DNA from: Prochlorococcus marinus str. MIT 0919
Lineage (GTDB): Bacteria > Cyanobacteriota > Cyanobacteriia > PCC-6307 > Cyanobiaceae
NCBI RefSeq assembly: GCF_027359375.1
Contig: NZ_CP114779.1
Span: 1,652,771 to 1,716,770 of the forward strand
Length of the DNA: 64,000 nt
Direction: 5' to 3'
The notes under the pieces were generated by a model. The model did no database searches. It was not told where the DNA came from and saw only the letters and a list, made by a program, of their open reading frames with translations. The translations under genes were made by a program, and so were the position numbers. Below, piece by piece: positions 18,381-28,076 of this stretch; within the stretch, counting starts at the first letter, position 1, and each line of letters begins with the position of its first letter.

Positions 18381-19751
18381 TTGAGTCAGTTCAATATGCG
18401 AAAACAAGCTATCTCTCAATGGAAAGTATTAGTAGCAGTTTTGTCGCTGTTCCTAACAGTTCTAATTTGGCAAAAAGGTCTTCAGGAAAGTTTTGATAGA
18501 CCTTCTGTAAGTCCTAGGATTTCTCTGAATCAACATGAGATAGCTTTATTGGCCCAGCCTGCTCTTCCTGTGAACGTTGAGACGGTTTTTGTAGGGACCA
18601 GTCCTAAGAATACTCTTAAAGAACTTCTTATGGAAATCCCAATAAACAACATTAGCGACAGAGAAAAACTTTTGCTTGCGTTGTTGGATGATTCAAAAGA
18701 TATACGGCCTTCTCTTGTGGCAGCTTCTATCAAAGACAATGAGTTTCAATTAATTAGAGAACAAATATTAGAGAGTTTAGATGAGAATGGTGTTGCTTCA
18801 AGTTTATCTTCTCTTGCAAGCTTGAAGCGAGACCCTTTGATCTATGCGCTTTCATGTGGTGCTGTTGGAGGACGGTCGGGAGATTGTGTTGATAATAGAG
18901 TTTCTCAAAGCATGGCTTTGAGATTAGTTGCTAGTCAACTGATCCCAATTTTTGCAACTTTCCTTGGAATTAGCTTGTGTTTGCGTCAAGGATGGTTGCT
19001 TGTTCGTAAAAGGAATAGAATATGGCCCACTATTACGCCTTTGCCCCTATCAATAATAGATATGGTCCTGCTTGTTGCAGGAGGCTTTGTTGTTCTTGGA
19101 GAAGTTATAACACCATTAGTTGCTATTCCAATCAGCCAAGTGCTTACTAATGGGATCGCTAGTCCTATTAAGGAATCTGTAAATGTATTAATTGGTTATA
19201 GTTCCATGACTGTGCCACCTTTGATAATTTTTCGCCAACAGTTAAAAGTAGTTAGCAGCTTACAAATGCCTTTGGGAGGATGGATTCAATGGGGTTTGAA
19301 ACCTCTTAACGAGTCTTTTTTGCAAGCCCTTCATGGTTGGTTGCTGGTTTTGCCATTCGTTCTACTTATAAGTTGGTTGATGACTTCTTTGATTGGTGAT
19401 CCAGGTGGAAGTAACCCTTTGTTGGAGTTGGTTTTGGGCAGCAACAATTTTTTTGCCTTAGGGATCTTATTTCTGACAACAGTAGTATTAGCCCCCTTGT
19501 TTGAAGAATTTATTTTTCGAGGAGCACTGTTACCTGTTTTGGTTCAAAAGCAAGGACGAGTATTAGGAGTATTAATAAGTGCACTTGTTTTTGCACTTGC
19601 GCATTTAAGTATTGGTGAATTACCTCCTCTAATCGTTCTCGGGGTTGGACTTGCTCTTTTAAGGCTAAGCTCCGGGCGTCTGTTCCCATGTGTAGTCATG
19701 CATTCACTTTGGAATGGAATTACATTTGTGAATTTATTGTTATTGGCTTGA
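18381..19751 (+). CDS. CPBP-family intramembrane metalloprotease
   Basis: A 456-aa multi-pass membrane protein of the CPBP/CAAX (Abi) protease family. The glutamate-rich motif FEEFIFRGALLPVL is followed by AHLSIGELPPL and CVVMHSLWNG, which together supply the conserved Glu, Arg and His of the active site. The first ~200 residues hold an N-terminal anchor and a large loop; the rest is mostly transmembrane. Typical targets are membrane proteins or prenylated peptides; none can be assigned here. It lies divergent from the histidine phosphatase gene. Confidence 0.85.
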   Translation: MSQFNMRKQAISQWKVLVAVLSLFLTVLIWQKGLQESFDRPSVSPRISLNQHEIALLAQPALPVNVETVFVGTSPKNTLKELLMEIPINNISDREKLLLALLDDSKDIRPSLVAASIKDNEFQLIREQILESLDENGVASSLSSLASLKRDPLIYALSCGAVGGRSGDCVDNRVSQSMALRLVASQLIPIFATFLGISLCLRQGWLLVRKRNRIWPTITPLPLSIIDMVLLVAGGFVVLGEVITPLVAIPISQVLTNGIASPIKESVNVLIGYSSMTVPPLIIFRQQLKVVSSLQMPLGGWIQWGLKPLNESFLQALHGWLLVLPFVLLISWLMTSLIGDPGGSNPLLELVLGSNNFFALGILFLTTVVLAPLFEEFIFRGALLPVLVQKQGRVLGVLISALVFALAHLSIGELPPLIVLGVGLALLRLSSGRLFPCVVMHSLWNGITFVNLLLLA

Positions 19752-19831
19752 AAAGTTGTTGTGAATATGGTTCTCTATACTCTTGCAAGGCTCCTTAGAG
19801 GATGTTTGACTTGATTAATTGTGGATATTAA

Positions 19832-20302
19832 GTGGTTGTTCATGTTAAAAGAGCTAGCTCTTTTGAGCATAATAAGGACATTGAGTTGCCGTTAAGAACT
19901 CTTTCTTTAATGAGAGGATCATTTTCGGCAAGGAAAATCTCAAGAAAATATCCAGTGCTGGCTGGTTTTCATAGAGGTATAGATGGGGGGTTAATAGGAG
20001 TCCTTTTTTGTGCAGCCTTAATGTCTGCCGTGACATTGCATTCACAGTATCTTTGGACTCGTTCGTTTTCCAAGTTGGAAATTACTCGTGATTTGACTCA
20101 TAGGCTCGAAGAGTCGATAGCTAATTTAGAACGTTATCTTTTGAACAGTGTTACATTGCCAAATACTATGGTAGAGACAAAGTCGTCAGACCTTCTTTAT
20201 ATCCCATCTCCTCCTGTAAATAGGCGTACATTATCAACTAGTTCTGTTGCCGTAGATTATATAAATAGATTATCTAGCTCGCCAATCATTCATGGCTATT
20301 AA
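19832..20302 (+). CDS. FtsL-like bitopic membrane protein upstream of ftsI
   Basis: A 156-aa protein, probably starting at GTG (19832). It has a basic N-terminus (about 1-50), one transmembrane helix (GGLIGVLFCAALMSAVTLHSQ, about 51-71) and an alpha-helical, coiled-coil-prone segment (ITRDLTHRLEESIANLERYL) followed by a Ser/Pro-rich tail. Its topology and position 5 bp upstream of ftsI match FtsL/septum-scaffold proteins. Sequence identity to FtsL is too low to claim it from sight, so I leave the symbol blank. Confidence 0.6.
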   Translation: MVVHVKRASSFEHNKDIELPLRTLSLMRGSFSARKISRKYPVLAGFHRGIDGGLIGVLFCAALMSAVTLHSQYLWTRSFSKLEITRDLTHRLEESIANLERYLLNSVTLPNTMVETKSSDLLYIPSPPVNRRTLSTSSVAVDYINRLSSSPIIHGY

Positions 20303-20307
20303 GGCGA

Positions 20308-22092
20308 GTGAATAGGAAGCAAGGGACCCGACGACCTAGATCCAAAACTTTAGGCGCCCCACCTTTAGTACCGATACCTTCTTACAGGTTAAAGCTAACC
20401 TTTAGTATCCTTTGCATTGCTCTTTTGGGCTTGACAGGAAGAATGGCTTGGTTGCAATTGCTTGAGGGATCTTACTTAGAATCTCGTGCACGTAACTTCC
20501 AGACTAGGGAAATTAAGCCTTTAGGAAGTAGACGTCCAATTGTTGATCGCAAAGGAAGATTGGTGGCACTAGATGAAAAGAGGTTTAGGCTCTACGTTCA
20601 CCCTAGTCAATTTAAATTTCCAGGAGATAAAGCAGGAATTATTCGTACGCCTACAGAAGTTGCAAGGAAACTCTCTAAACTCTTGCCTCTTTCGACTAAT
20701 AAATTAGTAGAAGTTATGGGCAGAAAAGATTCAGGAGTGAAACTTATTGAGAATTTATCTAGTGATATTGCGGCTGACATACGAAGACTACGTATTAGCG
20801 GATTAGATTTAGAACCTTATTTGCAACGTGTTTATCCACAAGGTGATTTATTTGCAAATGTCGTTGGGTTTTTGGACTATGATCGTAATCCTCAGGCAGG
20901 ATTGGAGTTAAGTCAAAGCAAAGAACTTTTGCGTCAAGAGAGAGTCCGTAAGCTTAGGTATGGAAGAGATGGGACCCCTTTACCTACTGATATAGAGCCA
21001 GGTGTATTGTTTCAGGATGATTTGCGTGTGAATTTGACATTGGACGCACGCCTTCAGGAAGTGGCCGTTAATGCCATTCAGAAACAAGTAATTGAGTGGG
21101 ATGCAAAGAAGGCAGTCGCCATTGTCATGAATGTCGAGAATGGTGAGATATTAGCTTTGGCATCCACTCCTACATATAATCCTAATAAGTATTGGGATTA
21201 TTCTCAAACTTTATATAAAGAGTGGTCTGTTCAAGAATTATTTGAACCTGGATCGACATTCAAGCCTATTAACTTAGCATTAGCACTTGAAGAGGGTGCG
21301 ATTGATTCAGGAGGAACTGTTTATGATTCTGGAAGTATAAGTGTCGGAGGATGGCGACTAGGTAATTGGAATAAAAAACCTAATGGAGTTATTAATTATG
21401 CCAAAGTTCTTCAGGTCTCAAGTAATGTTGGCATGGTAAAGACAATGCAAAAACTAAACTCTTCAAAATATTGGGAATGGCTTAAGAAATTAGGCATAGA
21501 CAAAAAGCCGGACACTGACTTACTTGGAGCTGTAGGGGGCCAATTGAAAAGTAAGGAAGTATTTATAAGTCAACCTGTTGAGCAGGCAGTTGCTTCTTAT
21601 GGGCAGGGGTTCTCTATAACCCCTTTAAAATTAGCGCAGCTACATGCTCTACTTGCGAATGGAGGAAAATTTGTAAGGCCACATATTACAAGAGGATATC
21701 CAGAAAAATTATCTAACAATTTTGAAGACTCTGAACCTATCTTTAGGCCAGAAGTTACCAATACAGTACTTCGGTGGATGGAATCTGTCGTCGATAATTA
21801 TGGAGAAAATAGTGTAAAAACGCAGAATTATCGAATAGGGGGCAAAACAGGAACTGCTGATCAAATTAGAAATGGAGTTTATAGTTCTAAAATTTGCAGT
21901 TTTGTAGCGATTTTACCAATCCAATCACCGCGTTTTGTAGTTCTCGTTGCTGTAGATGGGCCCAAAAAGCCTTATGCATATGGAGGGACTGTTGCCATGC
22001 CTGTCGCAAAGAAGATTGTTGAAAGTTTAATTGTGATAGAAAAGATTCCTCCTACAACTGGTTTGAAGGTTGTGGATTCTTTGAAAAATTAG
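20308..22092 (+). CDS. ftsI: Division-specific peptidoglycan transpeptidase (PBP3/FtsI)
   Basis: Class B penicillin-binding protein of the septal synthesis machinery. It has a short basic cytoplasmic tail, one transmembrane helix (about 33-52), the PBP dimerisation domain, then the transpeptidase domain with the catalytic serine in FEPGSTFKPIN (STFK), the SSN motif in QVSSNVGMV and KTGT in GGKTGTAD. The start is GTG at 20308. At 594 aa it has normal length. The 156-aa bitopic membrane-protein gene lies directly upstream. Confidence 0.93.
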   Translation: MNRKQGTRRPRSKTLGAPPLVPIPSYRLKLTFSILCIALLGLTGRMAWLQLLEGSYLESRARNFQTREIKPLGSRRPIVDRKGRLVALDEKRFRLYVHPSQFKFPGDKAGIIRTPTEVARKLSKLLPLSTNKLVEVMGRKDSGVKLIENLSSDIAADIRRLRISGLDLEPYLQRVYPQGDLFANVVGFLDYDRNPQAGLELSQSKELLRQERVRKLRYGRDGTPLPTDIEPGVLFQDDLRVNLTLDARLQEVAVNAIQKQVIEWDAKKAVAIVMNVENGEILALASTPTYNPNKYWDYSQTLYKEWSVQELFEPGSTFKPINLALALEEGAIDSGGTVYDSGSISVGGWRLGNWNKKPNGVINYAKVLQVSSNVGMVKTMQKLNSSKYWEWLKKLGIDKKPDTDLLGAVGGQLKSKEVFISQPVEQAVASYGQGFSITPLKLAQLHALLANGGKFVRPHITRGYPEKLSNNFEDSEPIFRPEVTNTVLRWMESVVDNYGENSVKTQNYRIGGKTGTADQIRNGVYSSKICSFVAILPIQSPRFVVLVAVDGPKKPYAYGGTVAMPVAKKIVESLIVIEKIPPTTGLKVVDSLKN

Positions 22093-22192
22093 TATTTACT
22101 AGAGATTAGTTTGATCTCATAAATATAAGGGTGAAATTAATGGGGAAATAGCTACCTTGAAAGTAAAAGAATACATAGAACAAGAAACCCTT

Positions 22193-23200
22193 ATGAAGAA
22201 CTTATTGGAACAACTTACAGCCATGACAGTTGTCGTTGCTGATACAGGTGATCTAGAGGCTATTAGGACTTTCAAGCCTAGAGATGCTACAACCAACCCT
22301 TCGTTAATTCTTGCTGCAGCTCAGATGCCAGATTATCAAGGTTTAATTGATGAGTCTTTGCAAGCTTCTAGAGATAAATTGGGAGATGGAAGCACTCCTA
22401 AAAAAATAATTGAAGATGCTTTAGATCAAGTTTGTGTAGTTTTTGGTAAAGAGATTTTAAAAATTATTCCTGGAAGAGTTTCGACGGAAGTAGATGCTCG
22501 TCTTAGTTATGATACAGAAGCGACAATTGAGAAAGCAAGGAAGCTGATCAGTCTCTATGAAAAAGCTGGTATAACAAAAGATCGTGTGCTTATAAAAATT
22601 GCATCTACTTGGGAAGGAATTAAGGCTGCTGAAGTTTTAGAAGAAGAAGGCATTCATTGTAATTTGACTTTATTATTTAACTTTTGCCAGGCTGTTGCTT
22701 GTGCAGAGGCAGGTGTAACCCTTATTTCTCCATTCGTAGGCCGCATACTTGATTGGTATAAAGCAAAAACAGGCAAAGATTCATATTTAGGAGCTGAAGA
22801 CCCTGGAGTTATTTCTGTCACTCAGATTTTTAACTATTTTAAAGTTAATAATTATCAAACAGAGGTTATGGGAGCTAGTTTCAGAAATATTGATGAAATT
22901 ATTGAATTAGCTGGCTGTGATTTGTTAACAATCTCCCCGGCGTTGTTGGATCAATTAAGGAATACACATGCTCCTCTTCTTAAAAAGTTAAACTATTTGG
23001 CCCCTACTAGTTCTGAAGAGAAAATTAGTGTTAATCGTGATAATTTTAAAGTAATGATGGAGGCTGATTTGATGGCAGATGAGAAGTTAAAAGAGGGAAT
23101 TGAAAAGTTTAGCAAGGCAATTGAAGCATTAGAGGTTAAATTGGGAGACAGATTATTTATACTTGAAGATAATAAGGCATGTGCATTAAAAGCATCTTGA
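22193..23200 (+). CDS. tal: Transaldolase
   Basis: Transfers dihydroxyacetone units in the pentose phosphate pathway. The Schiff-base lysine is in [24 protein letters not shown] and [10 protein letters not shown] at the N-terminus are typical. I start at the ATG at 22193, giving 335 aa. The longer frame from TTG at 22157 adds 12 residues that do not match the family. In Prochlorococcus and its cyanophages transaldolase takes part in the dark/infection shift towards the oxidative pentose phosphate pathway. Confidence 0.95.
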   Translation: MKNLLEQLTAMTVVVADTGDLEAIRTFKPRDATTNPSLILAAAQMPDYQGLIDESLQASRDKLGDGSTPKKIIEDALDQVCVVFGKEILKIIPGRVSTEVDARLSYDTEATIEKARKLISLYEKAGITKDRVLIKIASTWEGIKAAEVLEEEGIHCNLTLLFNFCQAVACAEAGVTLISPFVGRILDWYKAKTGKDSYLGAEDPGVISVTQIFNYFKVNNYQTEVMGASFRNIDEIIELAGCDLLTISPALLDQLRNTHAPLLKKLNYLAPTSSEEKISVNRDNFKVMMEADLMADEKLKEGIEKFSKAIEALEVKLGDRLFILEDNKACALKAS

Positions 23201-23306
23201 TTAATAAAGGCTGTTGATTTTTGTATGGTGAATATAAAAATATTTTTCTCTCTTTATAGTAATTTAAAGATATTTTACGGTTCAAAACACGTATCTTGAT
23301 TTTATA

Positions 23307-23346
23307 GTTATCAGCTTCATTTTGTCAATGAAGTTATAACGATAAC
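23307..23346. terminator. Dyad in the convergent tal / ChlP-like gap
   Basis: A perfect 7-bp inverted repeat, CTTCATT with loop TTGTC and AATGAAG, is flanked by outer GTTATC and GATAAC. It lies in the gap between two convergent genes. It is a plausible bidirectional terminator, but its stem is A+T-rich, so certainty is low. Confidence 0.35.
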
Positions 23347-23363
23347 AAATTAGTCCGATGATA

Positions 23364-24491
23364 CTATCTTTGGAAAATCAATCTTTTAATGACTCGCTGA
23401 GCTATATCCTCATAACTCATTTTCCCAGACAAAATCTGAGCAATTCTTTCTGGCGCAGTAGGTCTTTTTATTCCTAACTGATAACCAACTTTTGGGAACC
23501 TATAAAAAACTTGAGAAATACGCCTTCCCCATGCCATTGAATCCCCCCACTCCAACTTAATTGCTTTCGTATAGCCACTTAAATCTTGAGTTCTGCCTTC
23601 AAGCCATAGATTGAGATGTTTTGCTGCTTGACAACCACTCATAAGTGCAGGGCGCAGTCCTTCAGCTAAAAAAGGGTCACATAGTGAAGCTGCGTCACCT
23701 ACTGCGACTATTCCATTTGAGTGAAGGTCATTATGGCCATTCCATACTCTTAGAGATGAGCTTGTTCGTTCACCTTCTCCGGGCGCAAATCCAAGGTTAG
23801 GTAGAAGTTGTTCAAGAATTGCATCGCTATTGCTAGAGTTTTTGCCAATAAAAGTTCCAACTCCAATATTTACATTTCCTCTTAGTGGGAATGCCCAAGC
23901 AAAACCATGTTTAACTAATCCGAATTCAAACCTGGCAGTACCTTCTTTTAAGCTACCTCTACCATTTAATCTTACTGAAGTTGTTGAAGCAAAATGAAGA
24001 TTTTTTGGTCCTAAATTAAAGACTTTTGACCATTGTGAATTTGAGCCATCAGCAATAACTATTGATCTAGTTTTAATCGTTTGATTGTTTTCAGAGTTGA
24101 TAATCCAATGGTTTTTTTCTTGCGCAATTTTGCAAGCGTTAAAAGGTTTTAAAAGTTTTGCTCCTTTAGAGATTGCCTTTTCAATCAAAAAATTATCTAG
24201 ATTTTCTCTTCTTACAATCCAAAAAGGCGAGGAGCCTGGGAGCTCAGCAATAACTTCATCAGATAAGAACCAGCTAAACTCAACACTGCTGATAATTTCT
24301 TCTATAACTGGTTGAAGGCTAAAGGGAAAGTATTCTTGAACTGAAGCAGCCATCCCTCCTCCACAAGGCTTTCTCCTAGGGAAGTCATCTTTTTCAAGTA
24401 TGACTACTTCTTTGTTCGCATTTGCCAGGTGAAATGCTGCAGCACCCCCTGCTGCACCAGCACCCACAACTACTACATCTGTAAGAGTCAA
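23364..24491 (-). CDS. FAD-dependent oxidoreductase of the geranylgeranyl reductase family
   Basis: A 375-aa flavoprotein. It has the FAD-binding [14 protein letters not shown] (GxGxxG) at residues 10-23, the PRRKPCGGG segment typical of geranylgeranyl reductases, and [19 protein letters not shown] at about 270-290 as the second FAD motif. It is related to ChlP, the geranylgeranyl-diphosphate/chlorophyll reductase, but the canonical ChlP is longer, so this is likely a paralog with unknown substrate. Its start overlaps the stop of frr by 4 bp. Confidence 0.8.
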   Translation of the reverse strand: MTLTDVVVVGAGAAGGAAAFHLANANKEVVILEKDDFPRRKPCGGGMAASVQEYFPFSLQPVIEEIISSVEFSWFLSDEVIAELPGSSPFWIVRRENLDNFLIEKAISKGAKLLKPFNACKIAQEKNHWIINSENNQTIKTRSIVIADGSNSQWSKVFNLGPKNLHFASTTSVRLNGRGSLKEGTARFEFGLVKHGFAWAFPLRGNVNIGVGTFIGKNSSNSDAILEQLLPNLGFAPGEGERTSSSLRVWNGHNDLHSNGIVAVGDAASLCDPFLAEGLRPALMSGCQAAKHLNLWLEGRTQDLSGYTKAIKLEWGDSMAWGRRISQVFYRFPKVGYQLGIKRPTAPERIAQILSGKMSYEDIAQRVIKRLIFQR

Positions 24492-25036
24492 ACTTTTAAA
24501 ATTTCTGATTCTTTTTTAGAGAGGTTTTGTTCAATCTCACCTATAAATTTATTAGTAAGCTTTTGTACATTTTCTTGCTCATCTCTACTTTGATCTTCTG
24601 AAGCATCACCTGCTTTCTCTGATTTTTTAATTCTTTCGATTGCATCTCTTCTAATATTCCGAAGTGCAACCTTACCTTCTTCCGCGTATTTAGAAGCTAA
24701 TTTGCAGAACTCTTTCCTCCTTTCTTCTGTAAGAGGTGGAACATTTATGCGAATTATTTTACCGTCGTTATTTGGAGTAAAGCCAAGGTCACTAATGGCA
24801 ATAGCCTTTTCTATCAGTGCTAAAGAGCTTAAATCAAATGGTTGAATTGCAATTGTCTGAGAATCAGGTGTAGAGATTGTCGCAAGTGATTTCAAAGGAG
24901 TTTCTGAACCATAATATTCCACAGTTAATCGATCTAAAAGAGATGTACTCGCTCTACCAGTTCTAATCGTGTTGAAGTTGCGTTGAGCAGCTTCTACCGA
25001 TTTACGCATGTTTGATTCGAGGTCTTGAAGAAGCAT
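24488..25036 (-). CDS. frr: Ribosome recycling factor
   Basis: Splits post-termination ribosomes together with EF-G. The 182-aa protein has the family's [37 protein letters not shown] and [10 protein letters not shown] segments. The normal pyrH-frr order is kept, 49 bp apart. Confidence 0.97.
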   Translation of the reverse strand: MLLQDLESNMRKSVEAAQRNFNTIRTGRASTSLLDRLTVEYYGSETPLKSLATISTPDSQTIAIQPFDLSSLALIEKAIAISDLGFTPNNDGKIIRINVPPLTEERRKEFCKLASKYAEEGKVALRNIRRDAIERIKKSEKAGDASEDQSRDEQENVQKLTNKFIGEIEQNLSKKESEILKV

Positions 25037-25085
25037 TGATTTGAAAACTTAAAACTAAGAAAAAAGAGTTGAAAAGGTAATGAAA

Positions 25086-25799
25086 TTAATTGGCATTTTT
25101 AATTAAAGAACCAATTGCCTCTCCAGCTACTGCTTTGCTTATATTCTCAGATTCGAAAATGTTAAAGACAACTATCGGGATATTGTTATCTTTGCAAAGC
25201 GCTATAGCTGTACTATCCATTACAGCTATCTCTCTGGTTAAGACTTCTTGAAACGATAATTTTTTGAATTTTGTTGCATTTGGGAATTTTTTAGGATCCC
25301 GATCATATACACCATCAACTTTCGTAGCTTTAAAAATTACTTCGGCATTTATTTCGGCTGCTCTTAATGCGGCAGTTGTATCAGTTGTGAAGAAAGGATT
25401 CCCACATCCGCCTCCAAATACCACTACTCTCCCTTTCTCAAGATGTCGAATCGCACGTCTTCTTATATATGGCTCTGCTATTTGCTGCATCTCGATAGCA
25501 CTTTGGACTCTTGTGGGAACACCAGCTCTTTCTAAACCGTCCTGAAGTGTGATGGCATTCATTACTGTCGCAAGCATTCCTACATAGTCTGCAGTTGCTC
25601 TATCCATGCCAGCAGCGGATCCTTTGAGGCCTCTAAAAATATTTCCCCCACCTACGACAATTGCTAATTGGGTCCCTCTAGAGACAACTTTTGAAACATC
25701 TTTGGCAATTGAAGAAACTATCTCGGGATCTATTCCATATGGTTTATCTCCCATTAGAGCCTCACCACTGAGTTTTATAAGAGCGCGTGAGTAAGCCAT
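25086..25799 (-). CDS. pyrH: Uridylate kinase
   Basis: UMP kinase for pyrimidine nucleotide synthesis, of the bacterial amino-acid kinase fold. It has [13 protein letters not shown] at the start, [10 protein letters not shown], and [18 protein letters not shown] near the end. I start at the ATG at 25799, which gives the usual 237-238 aa; the frame is open 10 codons further to an upstream ATG but those residues are not family-like. Confidence 0.96.
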   Translation of the reverse strand: MAYSRALIKLSGEALMGDKPYGIDPEIVSSIAKDVSKVVSRGTQLAIVVGGGNIFRGLKGSAAGMDRATADYVGMLATVMNAITLQDGLERAGVPTRVQSAIEMQQIAEPYIRRRAIRHLEKGRVVVFGGGCGNPFFTTDTTAALRAAEINAEVIFKATKVDGVYDRDPKKFPNATKFKKLSFQEVLTREIAVMDSTAIALCKDNNIPIVVFNIFESENISKAVAGEAIGSLIKNAN

Positions 25800-25914
25800 T
25801 CTTGGTCGATATCTATAAGACAGTAGCAAGGTTCTTAAAAGATCTTCGTATCTGTATGGGTTTGCTGGTCTGTGGTTTAATCGTACGTTTTAATTAATTA
25901 AAGGTAATTTTCTT

Positions 25915-26091
25915 GTGGAAGCTTCTTCATCCGACAGTTTAATAATGGCAAAACTAACTATTTCTGCAATTTTGAGAAGTTGCAAAGAAGAGGATTCCTG
26001 GAAAGATCCATCTGTTCATAGAGCAATATTAGTGAGTGGATTATCAGTTTTGGTTGCTTCTTCTAAACTTATTGAAGAAGATCTAGGCTAA
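25915..26091 (+). CDS. Small hypothetical protein (58 aa)
   Basis: A small open frame from GTG (25915) to TAA; an internal ATG at 25945 would leave 48 aa. The product has a mixed amphipathic/hydrophobic pattern (ILRSCKEEDSWKDPS, then AILVSGLSVLVASSKLIEED). It is divergent from pyrH and ends 9 bp before the convergent cobO stop, so it fills the gap fully. Coding status is supported by position and codon pattern only; I recall small conserved proteins here in picocyanobacteria but cannot check. Confidence 0.5.
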   Translation: MEASSSDSLIMAKLTISAILRSCKEEDSWKDPSVHRAILVSGLSVLVASSKLIEEDLG

Positions 26092-26100
26092 GTTAATATT

Positions 26101-26793
26101 TTAAAATTCAACACCTTCTTGTGCTTTAACACCTTGCTCTCTAAAAGGATGATGCAATAATTTCATTTCAGTTACTAAATCTGCTTTGCTTATAAGGTCT
26201 TTATGTGCACCTCGACCAGTCAAAACAACATGCGTTAGAGGAGGCCTTTTTTCGATTCCTTGTATTACTTCCTCTACAGAAATATATCCAAGCTTAATTG
26301 CAATATTGATTTCATCAAGTATCACTAATTTGTATTCACTATTTATCAAGTAAGATATTGATTTCTCCCAAGCTTTCCTTACAAGATCCTTATCTTTATT
26401 CCTATCTTGGGTCTCCCAAGTAAACCCTTCTCCAAGGGCATCCCAGCTTAGTAAAGGACCGAATAATTTTAATGCGCTAGCTTCGCCAGGCTCCCACCCC
26501 CCTTTAATAAATTGAATAATTGCAACTTTCTTATTATGGCCTAGAGTCCTTATGGCCATGCCTAAGGCCGCAGTGGTTTTCCCCTTGCCATTACCTGTGA
26601 AAATAATGATTAAAGATTTTTGGATATTTCTTTCTTTTACTCTTTTCTCTTGAACTTCTTTTCTTTGCTTCATACGTTTAATGTAAGCATCTTCTTTAAG
26701 ATCTGCTTCTAAATAACCACCCATTCCAATATGTTGAGATTTTTTGTCTAATTCCTTTAGCCTTTCCTCTTCATTACCTTTGCTTTTAATCAT
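26101..26793 (-). CDS. cobO: Cob(I)alamin adenosyltransferase (CobO type)
   Basis: Adds the adenosyl group of coenzyme B12 using ATP. It has a P-loop at FTGNGKGKTTAALGMA (about residues 66-80), FIKGGWEPGE, and LVILDEINIAIKLGY. The C-terminal LTGRGAHKDLISKADLVTEM is typical. An unusual basic, charged N-terminal extension of about 55 residues precedes the core. It belongs with cobK at 5.6 kb to B12 synthesis. Confidence 0.92.
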   Translation of the reverse strand: MIKSKGNEEERLKELDKKSQHIGMGGYLEADLKEDAYIKRMKQRKEVQEKRVKERNIQKSLIIIFTGNGKGKTTAALGMAIRTLGHNKKVAIIQFIKGGWEPGEASALKLFGPLLSWDALGEGFTWETQDRNKDKDLVRKAWEKSISYLINSEYKLVILDEINIAIKLGYISVEEVIQGIEKRPPLTHVVLTGRGAHKDLISKADLVTEMKLLHHPFREQGVKAQEGVEF

Positions 26794-26843
26794 AAGAATT
26801 CAATTGCTATTAAAAACTATATATTAGATTTTGCTGTAAAACA

Positions 26844-28016
26844 TTAAGCAACTTTTTGTTTACCTAAAGCAGCATCTACAGCTTTTTGCTGATCTCTTCT
26901 TGTTATCCAATGATGATAAGTCCGAGTATGAATGGCCACAGAATGACCCATCATTCTTGCTGAAACTGTATCTGGCAGACCAATGTGTATTGTACGAATA
27001 GCCCAAGCATGCCTTAGGTCATACGGAGTAAAGGGTATTTTGTACCTATTGAATTGTTCAGTTACTCTTCGTCCAACTTTTTGAAGAGTTGTTTTTGACA
27101 AGTCTTTTTGAATTTCTGGTAATTCAATGAGAGAGTCTCCTAGTTTGTCCAGGTTAAAGATTCCTACCCATTCTGGGAGAAAGGGCCAAGCTTGATGCTC
27201 CCCTGTCTTTGTGCTTGGAAATATTCTTAAAACTTTATCCCCACTTTTTTTTAGGCAAGAAATATCACAAAAAAACACTTCATGATTTCTTAGCCCATAC
27301 GTTGCAATTAACCCAAAAACTAATTTCCATTTTTGGTTTGGGATTGATTTGTAAGAACTTATTATTTGCTCATCACTTGGCAGTTTTCTAAATTGTGCCT
27401 TGTGCAAACCATAGCCATAAGCTATTTTCCTCCAATCTTGGGGTAATTGGATATTTAGGTAATTAGCAAGAGAATTGATAACAGTTCCACACTGTTGCCT
27501 ACTTCTAGTATTTTCTGAATAGCTAGATAGTGCTCTGAGCATTATTTCTTTGTTTAATTGTGAGCCATTGTCAAAAGCAATTTCTTTAAGCCTTTTTAAA
27601 TATGGTTTATAAGCTGAATTCCAATTAGATATTTGGCTTGAGGCCATAGTTCTTATATGTTTCTTTTCAAAAAAATGCGATTCAAATTTTGCTATTGCAC
27701 CTTCTATTTCTGTTTGATAGTTAGATTTTGTTTTTTCTTGCTTCTTGACTGACCAGTTTTCCCAAGTGAATTGTTTATGCTCAATTTGTAGAGAAACTAG
27801 TTGAAGTTTTTTTAAGGCTTGGATTAGACCTTCTGAGCTTGCAGGTATGCCTAAGCTAATTCTTTGGACTTTAAAATTCTCATGTGACTTGTTACATGGC
27901 AATGGCCCTCGAATAGATAGTTTTTGTCCTCTCTTTTCAATTCTTAATTTCACCCCTTCCGAGGCAAGATTGAGATTAATGTTCCGGAGTTCACTATTTA
28001 GTGTCATTAGTCTCAA
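26844..28016 (-). CDS. Solitary tyrosine recombinase (phage integrase family)
   Basis: A 390-aa tyrosine recombinase. The N-terminal part resembles a SAM-like core-binding domain. The catalytic domain has YGLRNHEVF (Arg I), STKTGEH (Lys), YDLRHAWAIR in place of the usual HxLRHT (box II His is Tyr), and MMGHSVAIHTRTYHHW with the terminal Tyr. No phage, IS, tRNA or att-like repeat lies near it. Its quiet position between cobO and hemH suggests a resident, domesticated gene, not a recent element. Confidence 0.85.
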   Translation of the reverse strand: MRLMTLNSELRNINLNLASEGVKLRIEKRGQKLSIRGPLPCNKSHENFKVQRISLGIPASSEGLIQALKKLQLVSLQIEHKQFTWENWSVKKQEKTKSNYQTEIEGAIAKFESHFFEKKHIRTMASSQISNWNSAYKPYLKRLKEIAFDNGSQLNKEIMLRALSSYSENTRSRQQCGTVINSLANYLNIQLPQDWRKIAYGYGLHKAQFRKLPSDEQIISSYKSIPNQKWKLVFGLIATYGLRNHEVFFCDISCLKKSGDKVLRIFPSTKTGEHQAWPFLPEWVGIFNLDKLGDSLIELPEIQKDLSKTTLQKVGRRVTEQFNRYKIPFTPYDLRHAWAIRTIHIGLPDTVSARMMGHSVAIHTRTYHHWITRRDQQKAVDAALGKQKVA

Positions 28017-28076
28017 TGGTTACACATACATTGACGTCATTAGGGGCTAAGCTCAAGCCCTCATTCTTAGTTTTTT

